64,000 nt of DNA from positions 895,501 to 959,500 of the forward strand of contig OX638335.1 of assembly GCA_951812785.1 (NCBI GenBank), written 5' to 3'. The notes under the pieces are model-generated. The model was not told the origin of the DNA. It did no database searches and saw nothing but the letters and a program-made list of their open reading frames with translations. Positions 36,062 to 46,588 of this stretch are shown here, in pieces. Made by a program: the position numbers and the translations under genes. Source of the stretch: an uncultured Gammaproteobacteria bacterium (GTDB taxonomy: Bacteria; Pseudomonadota; Gammaproteobacteria; UBA4575). Within the stretch, counting starts at the first letter, position 1. Each line of letters opens with the position of its first letter.

Positions 36062-36768
36062 CGTGTTGACTTCTTAGTGTGTAACATATAGTTAACGCTA
36101 ACATCGCGACCTAACCGATAGTGTTTTGTGATTGGGTTGTAACTCATACCAATGAGTTCTTTGGGAGTTAGTCTATTGTTGCGGCACCATTTATCTAGTT
36201 CGGAAGGGCGAATAAATTTTTGATACTCGTGAGTTCCTTTAGGTAATAAATTCAGGATGTATTCGGCGCCAATAACGGCAAATAAATATGACTTGGGATT
36301 TCTATTGAGAGTAGAAAAGAATACATGTCCGCCCGGTTTAACTAGCTTAGTGCATGCAGCAACAATATTTTTAGGGCTGGGAACATGCTCTAGCATCTCT
36401 AAACAAGTTACTACATCATAAGATTCGGGTTCGCGTTGGGCGATGTCTTCGGCGGCAATCATTTCGTAGCTAATCTCTAAACCACTTTCTTTAGCATGTA
36501 ATTGCGCGACTGAAAGAGGTGTTTTACCTAGATCTATGCCTTTTACGCTAGCGCCTTTAGTTGCCATGCTCTCTGATAAAATTCCGCCACCGCAACCAAC
36601 GTCTAACACTTTCTTTCCTGCAAGATTGATGCATTCATTGATAAAGTTCAATCGTAATGGATTGATGTCATGCAGTGGTTTGAATTCACTTTCTTTGTCC
36701 CACCATCGGTAGGCAAGATCTTCAAATTTTGCGATTTCGACAGGGTCGAAATTGTCTGGATTAGTCAT
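36058..36768 (-). CDS. ubiG: Ubiquinone biosynthesis O-methyltransferase
   Basis: Carries out both O-methylations of ubiquinone synthesis. 236 residues. Family opening [20 protein letters not shown], then [15 protein letters not shown] motif [17 protein letters not shown] and the membrane-contact block [20 protein letters not shown]. It starts 31 bases after mtaD on the same strand. Confidence 0.96.
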   Translation of the reverse strand: MTNPDNFDPVEIAKFEDLAYRWWDKESEFKPLHDINPLRLNFINECINLAGKKVLDVGCGGGILSESMATKGASVKGIDLGKTPLSVAQLHAKESGLEISYEMIAAEDIAQREPESYDVVTCLEMLEHVPSPKNIVAACTKLVKPGGHVFFSTLNRNPKSYLFAVIGAEYILNLLPKGTHEYQKFIRPSELDKWCRNNRLTPKELIGMSYNPITKHYRLGRDVSVNYMLHTKKSTR

Positions 36769-36799
36769 GATACTTAACGGCCATGTAAATTAACTTCGT

Positions 36800-38116
36800 T
36801 TAAGGTTGGGAGAATTTTTGTGCCCATCGTTCAGTTTTAGCAATGATCTCATCTTCGCTGACTGTGGTGAGTATTCGGTCGCGCAATAATTGGCGGCCTG
36901 ATACAAATACATCAGATACACGACTGCTATTGGTGCCGTAAACAAGATGGCTGTGGATATCATATAAAGGATGTCCCTCTATACGCTCACAGCTGATGGC
37001 GATTATGTCTGCAGATTTACCCTGTTCAAGTGAGCCAATTTCGTCGTTTAAACCGAGTGCTTCAGCCGCATCTATAGTGGCAGCGCGAATTGCTTGTTGA
37101 GAAGAAAATGCTGTGGCTTCTCCGCTGACTCCTTTAGCGATTAACGCGGTGGAGCAAATTTCAGAGAACATATCTAAGTCATCGTTGCTTGCACAACTGT
37201 CGGTGCCAATAATGACGCGTACATTATTTTTTAGTAATTCATGTGTCGGGCAAAAGCCACTCGCAAGTTTCATGTTGGATTCTGGGCAATGAATAATAGT
37301 CACGCCAGCCTCTGACACTTGTTGGATTTCTTGTTGGTTAAGTTGAGTCATGTGAACCGCTAGCAAGTTTGGGTTTACTAAGCCGAGTTTGTCTAGTCGC
37401 GCAAGTGGACGCATACCAAACTCTTTGATGCTTGCTTCGATTTCTGATTTTGTTTCATGAATATGCATATGAATCGGTAAATCTAATTCGTTAGCGTAGC
37501 TGTTTATTTTAGTAAATGTAGCATCAGAAATTGTGTATGGTGCGTGCGGCGCGAATACGTTGGTTATCAGATGATCAGTTTTGTAATCATCATATAGTGA
37601 TAGTCCCTTAGATAAGTATTCATCAGGTGATGCAGCATAAGCAGTAGGGAATTCCAGCGCGATCATGCCAATCACTGCTCTTATACCAATTGTTGATGCA
37701 ACGCGTGCTGTCACTTGAGGGAAGAAATACATGTCATTGAAGCAAGTGGTGCCGCCACGTAGCATTTCTGCAATAGCTAATTCGCTGCCATCATGAACAA
37801 AGTTTTCATCTAGCCATTTTTTTTCTATCGGCCAAATGTGATTTTGTAGCCATTCCATAAGAGGAATGTCGCTAGCAATACCCCGTAGCAAAGACATCGC
37901 CGCGTGGGTATGGGCATTGATGAGACCGGGCATTAATATGTGGTTATCATATTCAATATGTGAATTAGTGCTATAGGTTTTTAGTGCTTTTTGTGTTGGT
38001 AGAATGTCCACAATACGCCCGTTATCAATCGCGATGGAATGATTTTCGAGAACAGAGTTTTCTCTATCCACTGGCACAATATGGCGAGCAGATAAAAGTG
38101 TTTGAATGATGCACAT
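36800..38116 (-). CDS. mtaD: 5-methylthioadenosine/S-adenosylhomocysteine deaminase
   Basis: Amidohydrolase removing the amino group of methylthioadenosine in methionine salvage. 438 residues. Metal ligands in LMPGLINAHTHAAMSLLRGI, substrate block DIPLMEWLQNHIWPIEKKW, HMHIHETKSE, and the catalytic Asp in RVIIGTDSCASNDDLDMF. Divergent from mtnA with 59 bases between the starts, so the two salvage genes share a control region. Confidence 0.93.
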   Translation of the reverse strand: MCIIQTLLSARHIVPVDRENSVLENHSIAIDNGRIVDILPTQKALKTYSTNSHIEYDNHILMPGLINAHTHAAMSLLRGIASDIPLMEWLQNHIWPIEKKWLDENFVHDGSELAIAEMLRGGTTCFNDMYFFPQVTARVASTIGIRAVIGMIALEFPTAYAASPDEYLSKGLSLYDDYKTDHLITNVFAPHAPYTISDATFTKINSYANELDLPIHMHIHETKSEIEASIKEFGMRPLARLDKLGLVNPNLLAVHMTQLNQQEIQQVSEAGVTIIHCPESNMKLASGFCPTHELLKNNVRVIIGTDSCASNDDLDMFSEICSTALIAKGVSGEATAFSSQQAIRAATIDAAEALGLNDEIGSLEQGKSADIIAISCERIEGHPLYDIHSHLVYGTNSSRVSDVFVSGRQLLRDRILTTVSEDEIIAKTERWAQKFSQP

Positions 38117-38175
38117 ATGATTAAACTTACCTTCCTAATTTGCTAAGGACAAGTAAAAACCGCGAATTAAATATT

Positions 38176-39225
38176 ATGGATAAATCTTTACCCAACAGAG
38201 CCATTGAATGGCAGGATCAGCAATTAATTTTACTTGATCAGCGTCTGTTGCCCGGAACAGTGGAATTTTTGTTCATAGATAGTGTGAGCGGAACATTTGA
38301 TGCGATTAAAGATATGGTAGTCCGCGGGGCACCTGCCATTGGAGTGACTGCTGCTTATGGTGTGGTTTTGTCTGCGTTGACACATTCTCAGCTGGATAAA
38401 GATAAGGCCAAGCAACAGATAGAAATAGATATTGCCAAGTTGAATAAAGCGCGACCTACGGCGGTGAATTTAACGTGGGCTTTACAGCGTATGCAGAAGT
38501 GTTTGCGCGAGCAAAAAAACAATACGATCGCTTCTCTAGAAAAGGAAGCGGTTGCAATCCATCAAGAAGATATTGCTGCCAATCAATCAATGGGTGAATT
38601 AGGTGCAACTTACATTAATGAGCAAAGCACGGTGATGACGCATTGTAATGCTGGTGCGTTGGCAACAGGGGGTTACGGCACGGCTTTAGGCGTGATTCGT
38701 TCAGCGTTTGCACAGGGGAAATTACAAAAAGTATTCGCCAATGAGACGCGGCCTTGGTTCCAAGGGTCACGTTTAACTTCCTGGGAGTTAGAGCAAGAAC
38801 AGATTCCGGTAACCCTAATCTGTGATTTTGCCGCTGCCAGCGCACTGCGTGCGCATCATGTTGATTGGATTATTGTGGGTGCAGATCGGGTTGCCGCGAA
38901 TGGTGATGTTGCGAATAAGATTGGCACTTACAGTTTGGCGATATTGGCCAAGCATATGGGAAAGAAATTCATGGTAGTGGCGCCCACCAGTACCATTGAT
39001 TTGAATTCTGTGCATGGTAATGACATCGAAATAGAGGAGCGTGGTCATTCTGAAGTCACGCAGGTGGGTGAAAAAGTCATGGCGGCAGAGGGTGCTACGG
39101 TGTGGAATCCGGTGTTCGATGTGACCCCTGCAGATTTAGTCGATGTGTTGATTACTGAGCGTGGCGCAGTAGAAAAACCTACTGCTTTCAAGATTGCTCA
39201 ATTATTCAACAAGAAGGACGTTTAG
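38176..39225 (+). CDS. mtnA: Methylthioribose-1-phosphate isomerase
   Basis: Converts methylthioribose-1-phosphate to the ribulose form. From the ATG at 38176 the protein has 349 residues (MDKSLPNRAIEWQDQQLILL); an upstream TTG at 38140 would add 12. Family blocks: VRGAPAIGVTAAYGVVL, MTHCNAGALATGGYGTALGV with the catalytic Cys, and IVGADRVAANGDVANKIGTY with the catalytic Asp. A different route through MtnP/MtnN is not visible here. Confidence 0.93.
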   Translation: MDKSLPNRAIEWQDQQLILLDQRLLPGTVEFLFIDSVSGTFDAIKDMVVRGAPAIGVTAAYGVVLSALTHSQLDKDKAKQQIEIDIAKLNKARPTAVNLTWALQRMQKCLREQKNNTIASLEKEAVAIHQEDIAANQSMGELGATYINEQSTVMTHCNAGALATGGYGTALGVIRSAFAQGKLQKVFANETRPWFQGSRLTSWELEQEQIPVTLICDFAAASALRAHHVDWIIVGADRVAANGDVANKIGTYSLAILAKHMGKKFMVVAPTSTIDLNSVHGNDIEIEERGHSEVTQVGEKVMAAEGATVWNPVFDVTPADLVDVLITERGAVEKPTAFKIAQLFNKKDV

Positions 39226-39324
39226 TAGACATAAATTCATTGTGTAAAAATAGTGAGATGTATGTAGAACAGCCTTATTTCGCTATTTTTCGTTTTTATA
39301 GATTTACTCTTCTAGGGGGGAAGG

Positions 39325-39335
39325 TGTGGTATAAT
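39325..39335 (+). promoter_or_regulatory. Extended -10 promoter of gyrA
   Basis: TGGTATAAT gives a perfect -10 (39330-39335) with the TG of an extended -10 element. No good -35 is found at 16-18 bases, as expected for this class. The start codon is 40 bases downstream. Confidence 0.6.
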
Positions 39336-39375
39336 CTCCGGCTCATAAGGAACTAAATCCCTCTGCGTTGATTTA

Positions 39376-41961
39376 ATGGCGTCTATAGCAAAAGAAATTC
39401 TTAGTGTTAATTTAGAAGACGAAATGCGTAAGTCCTATTTGGACTATGCGATGAGCGTTATTGTCGGTCGAGCTTTACCAGATGTGAGAGATGGTTTGAA
39501 GCCAGTGCATCGGCGCGCATTATTTGCCATGCATGAGTTGGGTAATGAGTGGAATAAGCCCTATAAAAAATCTGCACGTGTTGTCGGTGACGTGATTGGT
39601 AAATATCACCCGCATGGTGATACCGCTGTTTATGACACGATAGTTAGAATGGCGCAGGATTTTTCGATGCGCTACTTACTCATTGATGGTCAAGGTAACT
39701 TTGGTTCTGTTGATGGTGATTCACCAGCAGCAATGAGATACACCGAAGTGCGCATGTCTAAAATTGCGCACGAAGTATTGTCAGATCTAGATAAAGACAC
39801 AGTCGACTTTATTCCTAACTATGATGAATCAGAAAAAGAACCTTCGGTTCTTCCCTCTAGAACTCCAAACTTATTAATAAATGGCTCTTCCGGCATTGCA
39901 GTTGGTATGGCTACCAATATCCCACCGCATAATCTGACTGAAATCATTAATGCGTGTATCGCTATGATTGAAAATCCAGAGTTATCAGTGATGGATATTA
40001 TGGAATTTGTGCCGGGACCAGATTTCCCTACTTCAGCCATTATTAATGGTAAGAAAGGTATTGTTGATGCCTATCAAACTGGCCGCGGAAAAATCTATTT
40101 GCGCGCACGCAGCCATATCGAAACAGATGAAAAAACTAATCGTGAGACCATTGTTGTTACTGAGCTTCCATATCAGGTAAACAAAGCACGTCTAATTGAA
40201 AAGATTGCTGACTTAATTAAAGAGAAGCGTTTAGAAGGTATTTCTCCGGGCGGTCTGCGTGATGAGTCTGATAAAGACGGTATGCGCATTGTAATTGAGT
40301 TGCGTCGTGGTGAAGTTAGTGAAGTGATATTGAATAATTTGTACCAACACACACAAATGCAGAATGTGCTTGGTATCAATATGGTGGCATTGGTTGATGG
40401 TCAGCCGAGACTACTAAACATTAAGCAAATATTACAAGCATTTTTGCGTCATCGTCGTGAAGTTGTTACGCGACGTACTATGTTTGAGCTGCGCAAAGCG
40501 CGTGATAAAGCACATATATTAGAAGGTCAAGCCGTTGCATTGGCAAGTATTGATGAAGTAATTGCGCTTATTAAAGCGTCAAATACACCTTCAGATGCTA
40601 AAGCAGCATTAATCGGGCAAGGCTGGGCACCAGGTGCTGTCACCGATATGTTAGAGCGTTCGGGTGCTGAAGCATTGCGCCCAGATGGTTTGGATGTGCT
40701 ATGTGGATTACGTGATGAAAAGTATTATTTGTCAGAAGTTCAAGCGCAAGCGATTCTTGATTTGCGATTACATCGACTGACGGGATTAGAACAAGAGAAA
40801 ATTGTTAAAGACTTTGGCGAATTGTTAGAAGAAATCGTAGCATTTCTTGCGATTTTAGAGAATCCTGATCGCTTGATGGAAGTGATTCGTGAAGAATTAG
40901 AAGAAATTAAAGAGAAGTATGGTGATGCGCGTAAAACGGAAATCACCACGACTAAAGTGGATCTTGCTATAGAAGACCTGATTCAAGAAGAAGATGTAGT
41001 AGTGACTTTGTCGCATGCAGGTTACGCCAAAGCACAACCATTAGATGTCTATCAAGCACAACGACGTGGTGGGCGTGGTAAAGCCGCAACGTCAGTTAAA
41101 GAGGAAGATTTTGTAGATAATTTATTTGTGGCGAACACTCATGACACGATTTTATGTTTCTCTAGTTTGGGTAAAGTGTATTGGTTGAAGGCTTATGAGT
41201 TGCCGCAGTCAGGTAGAACTTCGCGCGGTAAGCCGATCGTTAATTTATTGCCGTTACAAGAAGGTGAAAGAATTAATGCTATCTTGCCGGTGAAAGATTT
41301 TTCTCAAGATGCTTATGTGTTTATGGCCACTAGCCGAGGTACGGTGAAGAAAACAGCCCTTAAAGATTTTTCACGTCCAAGGGCAAGTGGAATTATTGCA
41401 TTAGAGCTACGTGAAAATGATCACTTAATTGGTGTTGAGGTTACCGTTAGTGATCACGATATTATTCTTGTGGCAAGTACAGGTAAATCAGTACGCTTCC
41501 ATGAAGATGATGTGCGGCCAATGGGCAGAACGGCGACTGGTGTACGCGGAATAAAAATCGGCGATGAAGATAGATTGATTTCTCTAATATCTATGCAGCC
41601 CGGTGAGACCGACATGCAAGTGCTAATTGGCACCCAGTGTGGCTTTGGTAAGAGAACACCAGTTCAAGACTTTCCTGTCCAAAAGCGCGGTGGTCAAGGT
41701 GTGATTGCAATTCAGACTTCTGGGCGAAATGGTGAAGTGGTGGGTGCCGTTCTTGTGTCAGATCAAGATGAAACTATGTTGATTACAGACCGAGGAACGT
41801 TAGTACGTACGCAAGTTAAAGATATTTCATCAATGGGCCGTAATACTCAAGGCGTCACATTAATTAGACTGGGTGAGGATGAGCAGCTCACTGAAATTGA
41901 AGCAGTTCAATCGTTGTCTGGTGCTGAGGAAGTAGCCGATCAAGAGCCAGCAGAAGATTAA
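39376..41961 (+). CDS. gyrA: DNA gyrase subunit A
   Basis: Type II topoisomerase breakage-reunion subunit. 861 residues. Active Tyr122 is in [10 protein letters not shown]; the quinolone region is [10 protein letters not shown] with Thr83 and Asp87, the pattern I remember as wild type in Pseudomonas. The C-terminal GyrA box QRRGGRGK near residue 560 and the wrapping blades (GxxxR TATGVRG) distinguish it from ParC. The run mtnA-gyrA-serC is the conserved order. Confidence 0.97.
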   Translation: MASIAKEILSVNLEDEMRKSYLDYAMSVIVGRALPDVRDGLKPVHRRALFAMHELGNEWNKPYKKSARVVGDVIGKYHPHGDTAVYDTIVRMAQDFSMRYLLIDGQGNFGSVDGDSPAAMRYTEVRMSKIAHEVLSDLDKDTVDFIPNYDESEKEPSVLPSRTPNLLINGSSGIAVGMATNIPPHNLTEIINACIAMIENPELSVMDIMEFVPGPDFPTSAIINGKKGIVDAYQTGRGKIYLRARSHIETDEKTNRETIVVTELPYQVNKARLIEKIADLIKEKRLEGISPGGLRDESDKDGMRIVIELRRGEVSEVILNNLYQHTQMQNVLGINMVALVDGQPRLLNIKQILQAFLRHRREVVTRRTMFELRKARDKAHILEGQAVALASIDEVIALIKASNTPSDAKAALIGQGWAPGAVTDMLERSGAEALRPDGLDVLCGLRDEKYYLSEVQAQAILDLRLHRLTGLEQEKIVKDFGELLEEIVAFLAILENPDRLMEVIREELEEIKEKYGDARKTEITTTKVDLAIEDLIQEEDVVVTLSHAGYAKAQPLDVYQAQRRGGRGKAATSVKEEDFVDNLFVANTHDTILCFSSLGKVYWLKAYELPQSGRTSRGKPIVNLLPLQEGERINAILPVKDFSQDAYVFMATSRGTVKKTALKDFSRPRASGIIALELRENDHLIGVEVTVSDHDIILVASTGKSVRFHEDDVRPMGRTATGVRGIKIGDEDRLISLISMQPGETDMQVLIGTQCGFGKRTPVQDFPVQKRGGQGVIAIQTSGRNGEVVGAVLVSDQDETMLITDRGTLVRTQVKDISSMGRNTQGVTLIRLGEDEQLTEIEAVQSLSGAEEVADQEPAED

Positions 41962-41976
41962 TCTCTAGGGTTATCA

Positions 41977-43053
41977 TTGTTGGTGGATCAGTGCACACAT
42001 TATTTCGGGGCTGGTCCGGCCGCATTGCCTGCAGAAGTAAAGCAGCAAATTCAAAAAGATATTATTCTGTATGCTGATACAGGTGTTTCAATTTTAGAGC
42101 TCAGTCATCGCTCTGAACAATTCTCGTCAATCATAAGTAGTGCGCAAAGCTTATTGCGTGATCTGTATGTCGTCCCAGATAATTATCAGATTATTTTTAT
42201 GGCGGGCGGGGCAACAATACAGTTTGATGCGGTAGCGCTTAATCTTGTTGGTGATGCAAAGCATGCAAGTTATTTAGATACTGGCTTTTGGTCACGCAAA
42301 TCAGCAAATTTGGCCAGCAAATACGTTGATATAAAGTTTGTACAAGGATTGGAGGATAACCACAGAAACATATGTTGTATTGAGCCTGAGCAATGGAATG
42401 TCGATCCTGAGACGGCTTATCTTCATGTCACACCTAATGAAACCATTAATGGTGTTGAGTTTATTCAAGTAAAGGAAATGGATGTTCCTGTTGTTGCTGA
42501 CTTGACGTCATGTATCTTGATGCAAGATATAGACATTTCGAATTACGGTGCAGTCTATGCCGGTGTTCAAAAATCATTAGGTATCGCAGGGCTTAGCGTT
42601 GTGATTATACGTGATGATTTGCTTGATCGTGTTTCAGAAAAAACACCAGATCTACTCCGTTATGATCTGCATGTGAAAGAAAATTCTATTGTTAATACCT
42701 GCCCAGTCTTTGCATGCTATGTCACACAGTTAATGTTGGATTGGGTGACGAGAAATGGTGGAGTCAAAATGATGGTTGAACAAGCCAATATGCGAGCTAA
42801 ACTTTTATATCAAGCGGTTGATTCGAATCCAAAATTTGTCAATAACGTGTGTGAGAATAATCGTTCAGTGATAAACGTGGCTTTTAATTCGTCAGATAAG
42901 AAAGTGATTGAAAATTTATTAGCTGCTGCAACGAAGCAAGGTTTAATCGGTTTGCAAGGGCACCGGAAAGCCGGCGGGGTCAGAGCGAGTATGTATAACG
43001 GAACACCAATGAGTGTGGTGCAAACATTGGCCGAATTGATTGAATTAGCATAG
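41977..43053 (+). CDS. serC: Phosphoserine aminotransferase
   Basis: PLP enzyme of serine and pyridoxal-phosphate synthesis. 358 residues from a TTG at 41977 (a second TTG and a GTG follow at once; no ATG nearby); TAGGG six bases before gives the ribosome site. Blocks: YFGAGPAALPAEV, the PLP lysine in YAGVQKSLGIAGL, and GHRKAGGVRASMYNG. It ends 50 bases before the convergent epimerase gene, where the accessory insert starts; pheA, its usual next neighbour, lies 11 kb on. Confidence 0.95.
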   Translation: MLVDQCTHYFGAGPAALPAEVKQQIQKDIILYADTGVSILELSHRSEQFSSIISSAQSLLRDLYVVPDNYQIIFMAGGATIQFDAVALNLVGDAKHASYLDTGFWSRKSANLASKYVDIKFVQGLEDNHRNICCIEPEQWNVDPETAYLHVTPNETINGVEFIQVKEMDVPVVADLTSCILMQDIDISNYGAVYAGVQKSLGIAGLSVVIIRDDLLDRVSEKTPDLLRYDLHVKENSIVNTCPVFACYVTQLMLDWVTRNGGVKMMVEQANMRAKLLYQAVDSNPKFVNNVCENNRSVINVAFNSSDKKVIENLLAAATKQGLIGLQGHRKAGGVRASMYNGTPMSVVQTLAELIELA

Positions 43054-43103
43054 TTTAAGCAGTCTGGTCGAATCAATTTAGAAGATAACAGCAAGCTGAA
43101 TTT

Positions 43104-44111
43104 TCAAACTGAGTAATAGTCTTTGTACCACTTGACAAAATTAGCAATGCCATCTTCTACTTGCGTTTGTGGTTTGTAGTCTACGTTTTCCACTAAGGCT
43201 TCAACATCTGCATAAGTGTCAGGCACATCACCCATCTGTAATGGTAAAAGATTTTGTATGGCTTTCTTGCCAAGGCAATCTTCTAATACTGCAATGTAGT
43301 ATTTTAATTCAACTGGCTGATTGTTGCCGATATTGTAAAGCTTATATGGTGCTTTGCTTGTTGCAGGATCAGGATGATCGCCAGACCAATTTTCGTTTGC
43401 CGTTGGCACTTTATCCAAAGTGCGGATAACACCTTCAACAATATCATCGATGTAAGTGAAATCACGACGATGGTTACCATAGTTGAATACATCAATCGGT
43501 TTGCCAGCGATTATATTTTTAGTAAACATAAATAACGCCATATCAGGTCGACCCCAAGGGCCATAGACGGTAAAGAAGCGTAATCCTGTTGTTGGGATGT
43601 GGAATAAATGCGAGTAAGTATGTGCCATCAATTCATTAGATTTCTTAGTGGCAGCGTATAAGCTAACCGGATGATCAACATTGTTGTGCACAGAGAAAGG
43701 CATGTTGGTGTTGGCGCCATAAACTGAACTACTCGATGCGTATACAAGGTGCTTAACTTTATTATGGCGACATGCTTCTAAAATATTAGTGAAGCCCATG
43801 ATGTTGGTGTCTATGTAAGCATATGGGTTTTCTAATGAATATCGAACACCAGCTTGCGCTGCAAGATTAACGACTCGATCTGGCTTATGTTTTTTAAATA
43901 GCTCGGCAACGGCATCACGATCTTCTAGATTTATGCGTGCTTCAGTAAAATTTTCGTGGCCAATAACTTTGGCTAAACGTGCTTCTTTCAATGTGACGTC
44001 GTAGTAGTCATTTAAGTTATCAATGCCTATGACTTTGTCGCTTCTTTCAAGTAGGCGTTGAGATAAGTTGTTTCCAATAAAACCAGCGGATCCTGTGACA
44101 AGTACTTTCAT
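43104..44111 (-). CDS. UDP-glucuronate 4-epimerase-type NAD-dependent epimerase
   Basis: 335 residues. NAD motif [16 protein letters not shown], active-site YAATKKS with the Tyr-x3-Lys, and SSSSVYG. The inserts [16 protein letters not shown] and [20 protein letters not shown] and the block [20 protein letters not shown] match the CapI/UDP-glucuronate epimerases (making UDP-galacturonate). 22 bases downstream of the UDP-sugar dehydrogenase on the same strand, so the pair makes uronic-acid precursors for a surface polysaccharide. Confidence 0.88.
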   Translation of the reverse strand: MKVLVTGSAGFIGNNLSQRLLERSDKVIGIDNLNDYYDVTLKEARLAKVIGHENFTEARINLEDRDAVAELFKKHKPDRVVNLAAQAGVRYSLENPYAYIDTNIMGFTNILEACRHNKVKHLVYASSSSVYGANTNMPFSVHNNVDHPVSLYAATKKSNELMAHTYSHLFHIPTTGLRFFTVYGPWGRPDMALFMFTKNIIAGKPIDVFNYGNHRRDFTYIDDIVEGVIRTLDKVPTANENWSGDHPDPATSKAPYKLYNIGNNQPVELKYYIAVLEDCLGKKAIQNLLPLQMGDVPDTYADVEALVENVDYKPQTQVEDGIANFVKWYKDYYSV

Positions 44112-44133
44112 TTTGATGTTTATCTATATTTGA

Positions 44134-45411
44134 TTAAAGGCGGGCATCTACATCTTGTTTGGGGAAGACATGCTTCACATCAAACAAGATATGCTGTTTT
44201 TTACCAAGTGCGCGAATAGTGTTAACGCCCATTGCTAAGAACTCTTTATGTGAGACTGCGACGATAATTGCGTCGTAAGTGTCGCTCTTAAGTTCAGTGA
44301 TAGGAGTGATGCCGTATTCATGTTTTGCTTCATCTGGGTCTACCCACGGATCATACACATCTATATTGGCGTGGTAGCTGTCAAATTCTTCAACGATGTC
44401 AATGACGCGTGTGTTGCGTACATCAGGGCAGTTTTCTTTGAAGGTGAAGCCCAAGATTAATATTTTAGAGTCAACGACATGAATTTTGTTGCGAGTCATT
44501 TGTTTGACAACGCATTCTGCAACATAAAGTCCCATGCCATCATTAATGCGTCGTCCTGATAAAATCATTTCAGGGTTGTAGCCAATCGTTTGGGCTTTGT
44601 GGGTTAAATAATATGGGTCAACACCGATGCAGTGACCACCCACCAGACCTGGACGGAAAGGCAGGAAATTCCATTTGGTGCCTGCTGCTTCTAATACTTC
44701 AATAGTATCAATGTCCATACGATTGAAAATTAGCGCTAGTTCATTAATGAGTGCAATATTAACGTCTCTTTGAGTGTTTTCAATAACTTTTGCTGCTTCA
44801 GCGACTTTAATGCTGCTAGCGAGAAATGTGCCAGCGGTAATGATCGAGGCATAAACCTCGTCAACAAATTTTGCAATTTCTGGTGTTGAGCCTGAGGTGA
44901 CTTTTTTAATGGTAGGAAGTCTGTGTTCTTTGTCACCAGGATTGATGCGTTCTGGACTATAGCCAACGTAAAAGTCTTCATTGAAAGTTAAACCTGACTC
45001 TTTTTCGATAATAGGGACACATACTTCTTCAGTTGCACCTGGGTAAACGGTTGATTCAAATACAACTATTGAATTTTTAGAAATAACTTTACCAAGTGAA
45101 GTCGATGCTTTAATTAATGGAGTGAGGTCTGGTTGTTTATGTTCATCTATTGGTGTGGGGACTGTCACAATAAAGAAGTTGCAGTCGCGCATATCATCTA
45201 AGTTAGACGTAAAGCTTAACTGTTTGGCTGATGCAAGTTCTTCAGAATCGGTTTCTAACGTTCGGTCTGTGCCGTTGCATAATTCTTCGATGCGATGCTG
45301 ATTGATATCAAAACCTAATGTTTTGATTTTTTTTCCAAACTCGACTGCGAGAGGTAGGCCTACATAACCCAAGCCGATGACACCGGTATGTATGTTGTCA
45401 ATTGAATGCAT
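44134..45411 (-). CDS. tviB: UDP-N-acetylglucosamine 6-dehydrogenase, TviB/WbpA type
   Basis: Four-electron oxidation of a UDP-hexosamine to the uronic acid. About 425 residues from the ATG at 45411 ([20 protein letters not shown]); an earlier start at 45468 would add 19 residues that do not fit. NAD motif [11 protein letters not shown], catalytic Cys in [19 protein letters not shown], and [17 protein letters not shown]. The TviB/VipA type is suggested by [19 protein letters not shown]-glucose dehydrogenase is the alternative, but the [16 protein letters not shown] block favours the GlcNAc type. Confidence 0.87.
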   Translation of the reverse strand: MHSIDNIHTGVIGLGYVGLPLAVEFGKKIKTLGFDINQHRIEELCNGTDRTLETDSEELASAKQLSFTSNLDDMRDCNFFIVTVPTPIDEHKQPDLTPLIKASTSLGKVISKNSIVVFESTVYPGATEEVCVPIIEKESGLTFNEDFYVGYSPERINPGDKEHRLPTIKKVTSGSTPEIAKFVDEVYASIITAGTFLASSIKVAEAAKVIENTQRDVNIALINELALIFNRMDIDTIEVLEAAGTKWNFLPFRPGLVGGHCIGVDPYYLTHKAQTIGYNPEMILSGRRINDGMGLYVAECVVKQMTRNKIHVVDSKILILGFTFKENCPDVRNTRVIDIVEEFDSYHANIDVYDPWVDPDEAKHEYGITPITELKSDTYDAIIVAVSHKEFLAMGVNTIRALGKKQHILFDVKHVFPKQDVDARL

Positions 45412-45591
45412 AGAAATGACTCTTAAATTTGGTTGGTTAAATTTTGATGTGCACTTTAGTTCAATCATGCTGACGCATCTGTGAACTCGTTATCAACTTC
45501 AGAAATATATCACAGATGATTTGTGGGCTTCATCCGACGCGAAAATTTACGGCACCGCTAAAATACCCGATATTGTAATCGTCGCCCCCAA

Positions 45592-45613
45592 ATTTAGAGA
45601 GCACTCTCTAAAT
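45592..45613. repeat. Perfect inverted repeat, possible operator
   Basis: ATTTAGAGAG, two bases, CTCTCTAAAT: ten-base arms with no mismatch. It lies 113 bases before the beta-helix gene and 14 bases before a TTGACA hexamer, a place where a dimeric repressor could act. No T-run follows, so not a terminator. Confidence 0.6.
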
Positions 45614-45626
45614 CTTAAAATAGTTG

Positions 45627-45660
45627 TTGACAAGCTAAAAATTTTGCTACGCAATATACT
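45627..45660 (+). promoter_or_regulatory. Candidate promoter for the beta-helix gene
   Basis: Perfect TTGACA at 45627-45632. The best -10 options are CAATAT (spacer 19) or TATACT at 45655 (spacer 22), both off the ideal spacing. Directly downstream of the perfect inverted repeat. Confidence 0.35.
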
Positions 45661-45709
45661 TAAGCTAGGTAGATGACTAACCTAGACACATAATTAATTA
45701 AAAATTAAA

Positions 45710-45790
45710 AAAGAGGAAATAAAAAATGAAGTATAAATTAACAGAAGAAACAATCACTGTAGGTGGTAAAACTCTCTACAGAATCCAAGC
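45710..45790 (+). repeat. 81-bp direct repeat, copy 1
   Basis: Covers the ribosome site AAAGAGGAAA, the start codon and the first 21 codons of the first beta-helix gene. Identical to 46508-46588. Confidence 0.9.
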
Positions 45791-46442
45791 AGTTAAGGAT
45801 TTTTGGTTTGTCAAGTCAGGTGAATTAGGCGGCTTCGTCGAAAGCGAGGATAATCTATCTCAAGACAACGATGCATGGATTGATGAGGACGCAAAAGTCT
45901 TTGGCGACGCTAAAGTTTTTGGCAATGCGTACATTCGAGAAAAAGCTGAAGTTTTTGGTGACGCAGAAGTTTTTGGCAGAGCTAAAATTTTTAACAACGC
46001 TAAAGTTTTTGGTGATGCTAAAGTTTCCGACAATGCTGAAGTTTTTGGTGACGCAGAAGTTTTTGGTGACGCGCAAGTTTATGGCGGCGACACTGAAGTT
46101 TTTGACAGCGCGGTTGTTTCCGGAAACGCCAGTGTCATCAAAAATCCATTCGCTCCCAAAAACTTTGGCGGCGATGCTAAAGTTTTCGGCAAGGCTAAAG
46201 TTTCCGACAATGCTAAAGTTTTTGGTGACGCTAAAGTTTTCGGCAACGCTGAAGTTTTTGGTGACGCGCTAGTTTTCGACAATGCTCAAGTTTTTGGTGA
46301 CGCTGAAGTTTTTGGTGACGCTGAAGTTTCCGACAATGCTCAAGTTTCCGACAATGCTAAAGTTTTTGGTGACGCTAAAGTTTCCGGCAAAGCGCTAGTT
46401 TTTGATAACGAGCAAGTTTCGATAACGTGCAAGTTTCCGTAA
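45726..46442 (+). CDS. Left-handed beta-helix hexapeptide-repeat protein (3' frameshift)
   Basis: 238 residues. An N-terminal part of about 55 residues (MKYKLTEETITVGGKTLYRI, GGFVESEDNLSQ) is followed by some 28 imperfect six-residue units of the type KVFGDA/EVFGNA/KVSDNA, built from 18-base DNA units. Such [IV]xGxA repeats form a left-handed parallel beta-helix as in hexapeptide transferases, but no catalytic loop is seen. I remember proteins with the same N terminus from phages. At 46418 one C seems missing: repair would give VSDNVQVSVNTEK and a stop at 46454-46456. Strong AGAGG ribosome site. Function unknown. Confidence 0.75.
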   Translation: MKYKLTEETITVGGKTLYRIQAVKDFWFVKSGELGGFVESEDNLSQDNDAWIDEDAKVFGDAKVFGNAYIREKAEVFGDAEVFGRAKIFNNAKVFGDAKVSDNAEVFGDAEVFGDAQVYGGDTEVFDSAVVSGNASVIKNPFAPKNFGGDAKVFGKAKVSDNAKVFGDAKVFGNAEVFGDALVFDNAQVFGDAEVFGDAEVSDNAQVSDNAKVFGDAKVSGKALVFDNEQVSITCKFP

Positions 46443-46479
46443 ACACCGAAAAATAAAGTAAAAAGCTAATTAACAACCA

Positions 46480-46499
46480 AGCCCCGTGAGAGCGGGGCT
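46480..46499. repeat. Hairpin between the two beta-helix genes
   Basis: Seven-base perfect stem AGCCCCG/CGGGGCT with a TGAGAG loop. No T-run on the plus strand, so more an intercistronic RNA hairpin than a terminator. Confidence 0.6.
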
Positions 46500-46507
46500 A
46501 AACAACG

Positions 46508-46588
46508 AAAGAGGAAATAAAAAATGAAGTATAAATTAACAGAAGAAACAATCACTGTAGGTGGTAAAACTCTCTACAGAATCCAAGC
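46508..46588 (+). repeat. 81-bp direct repeat, copy 2
   Basis: Identical to 45710-45790; covers the ribosome site and start of the second beta-helix gene. Points to a recent duplication or ongoing recombination. Confidence 0.9.

Noticed and set aside
39795-39800. Quinolone-resistance mutation in GyrA (Thr at position 83)
   Set aside because: Thr83 is, as far as I remember, the wild-type residue in Pseudomonas-like GyrA; it is not evidence of resistance selection here.
45900-46440. Regular 18-base repeats that look like a CRISPR or minisatellite array
   Set aside because: The units are contiguous, lack unique spacers, and keep one long reading frame encoding VFGDA-type hexapeptides, so they are coding repeats.
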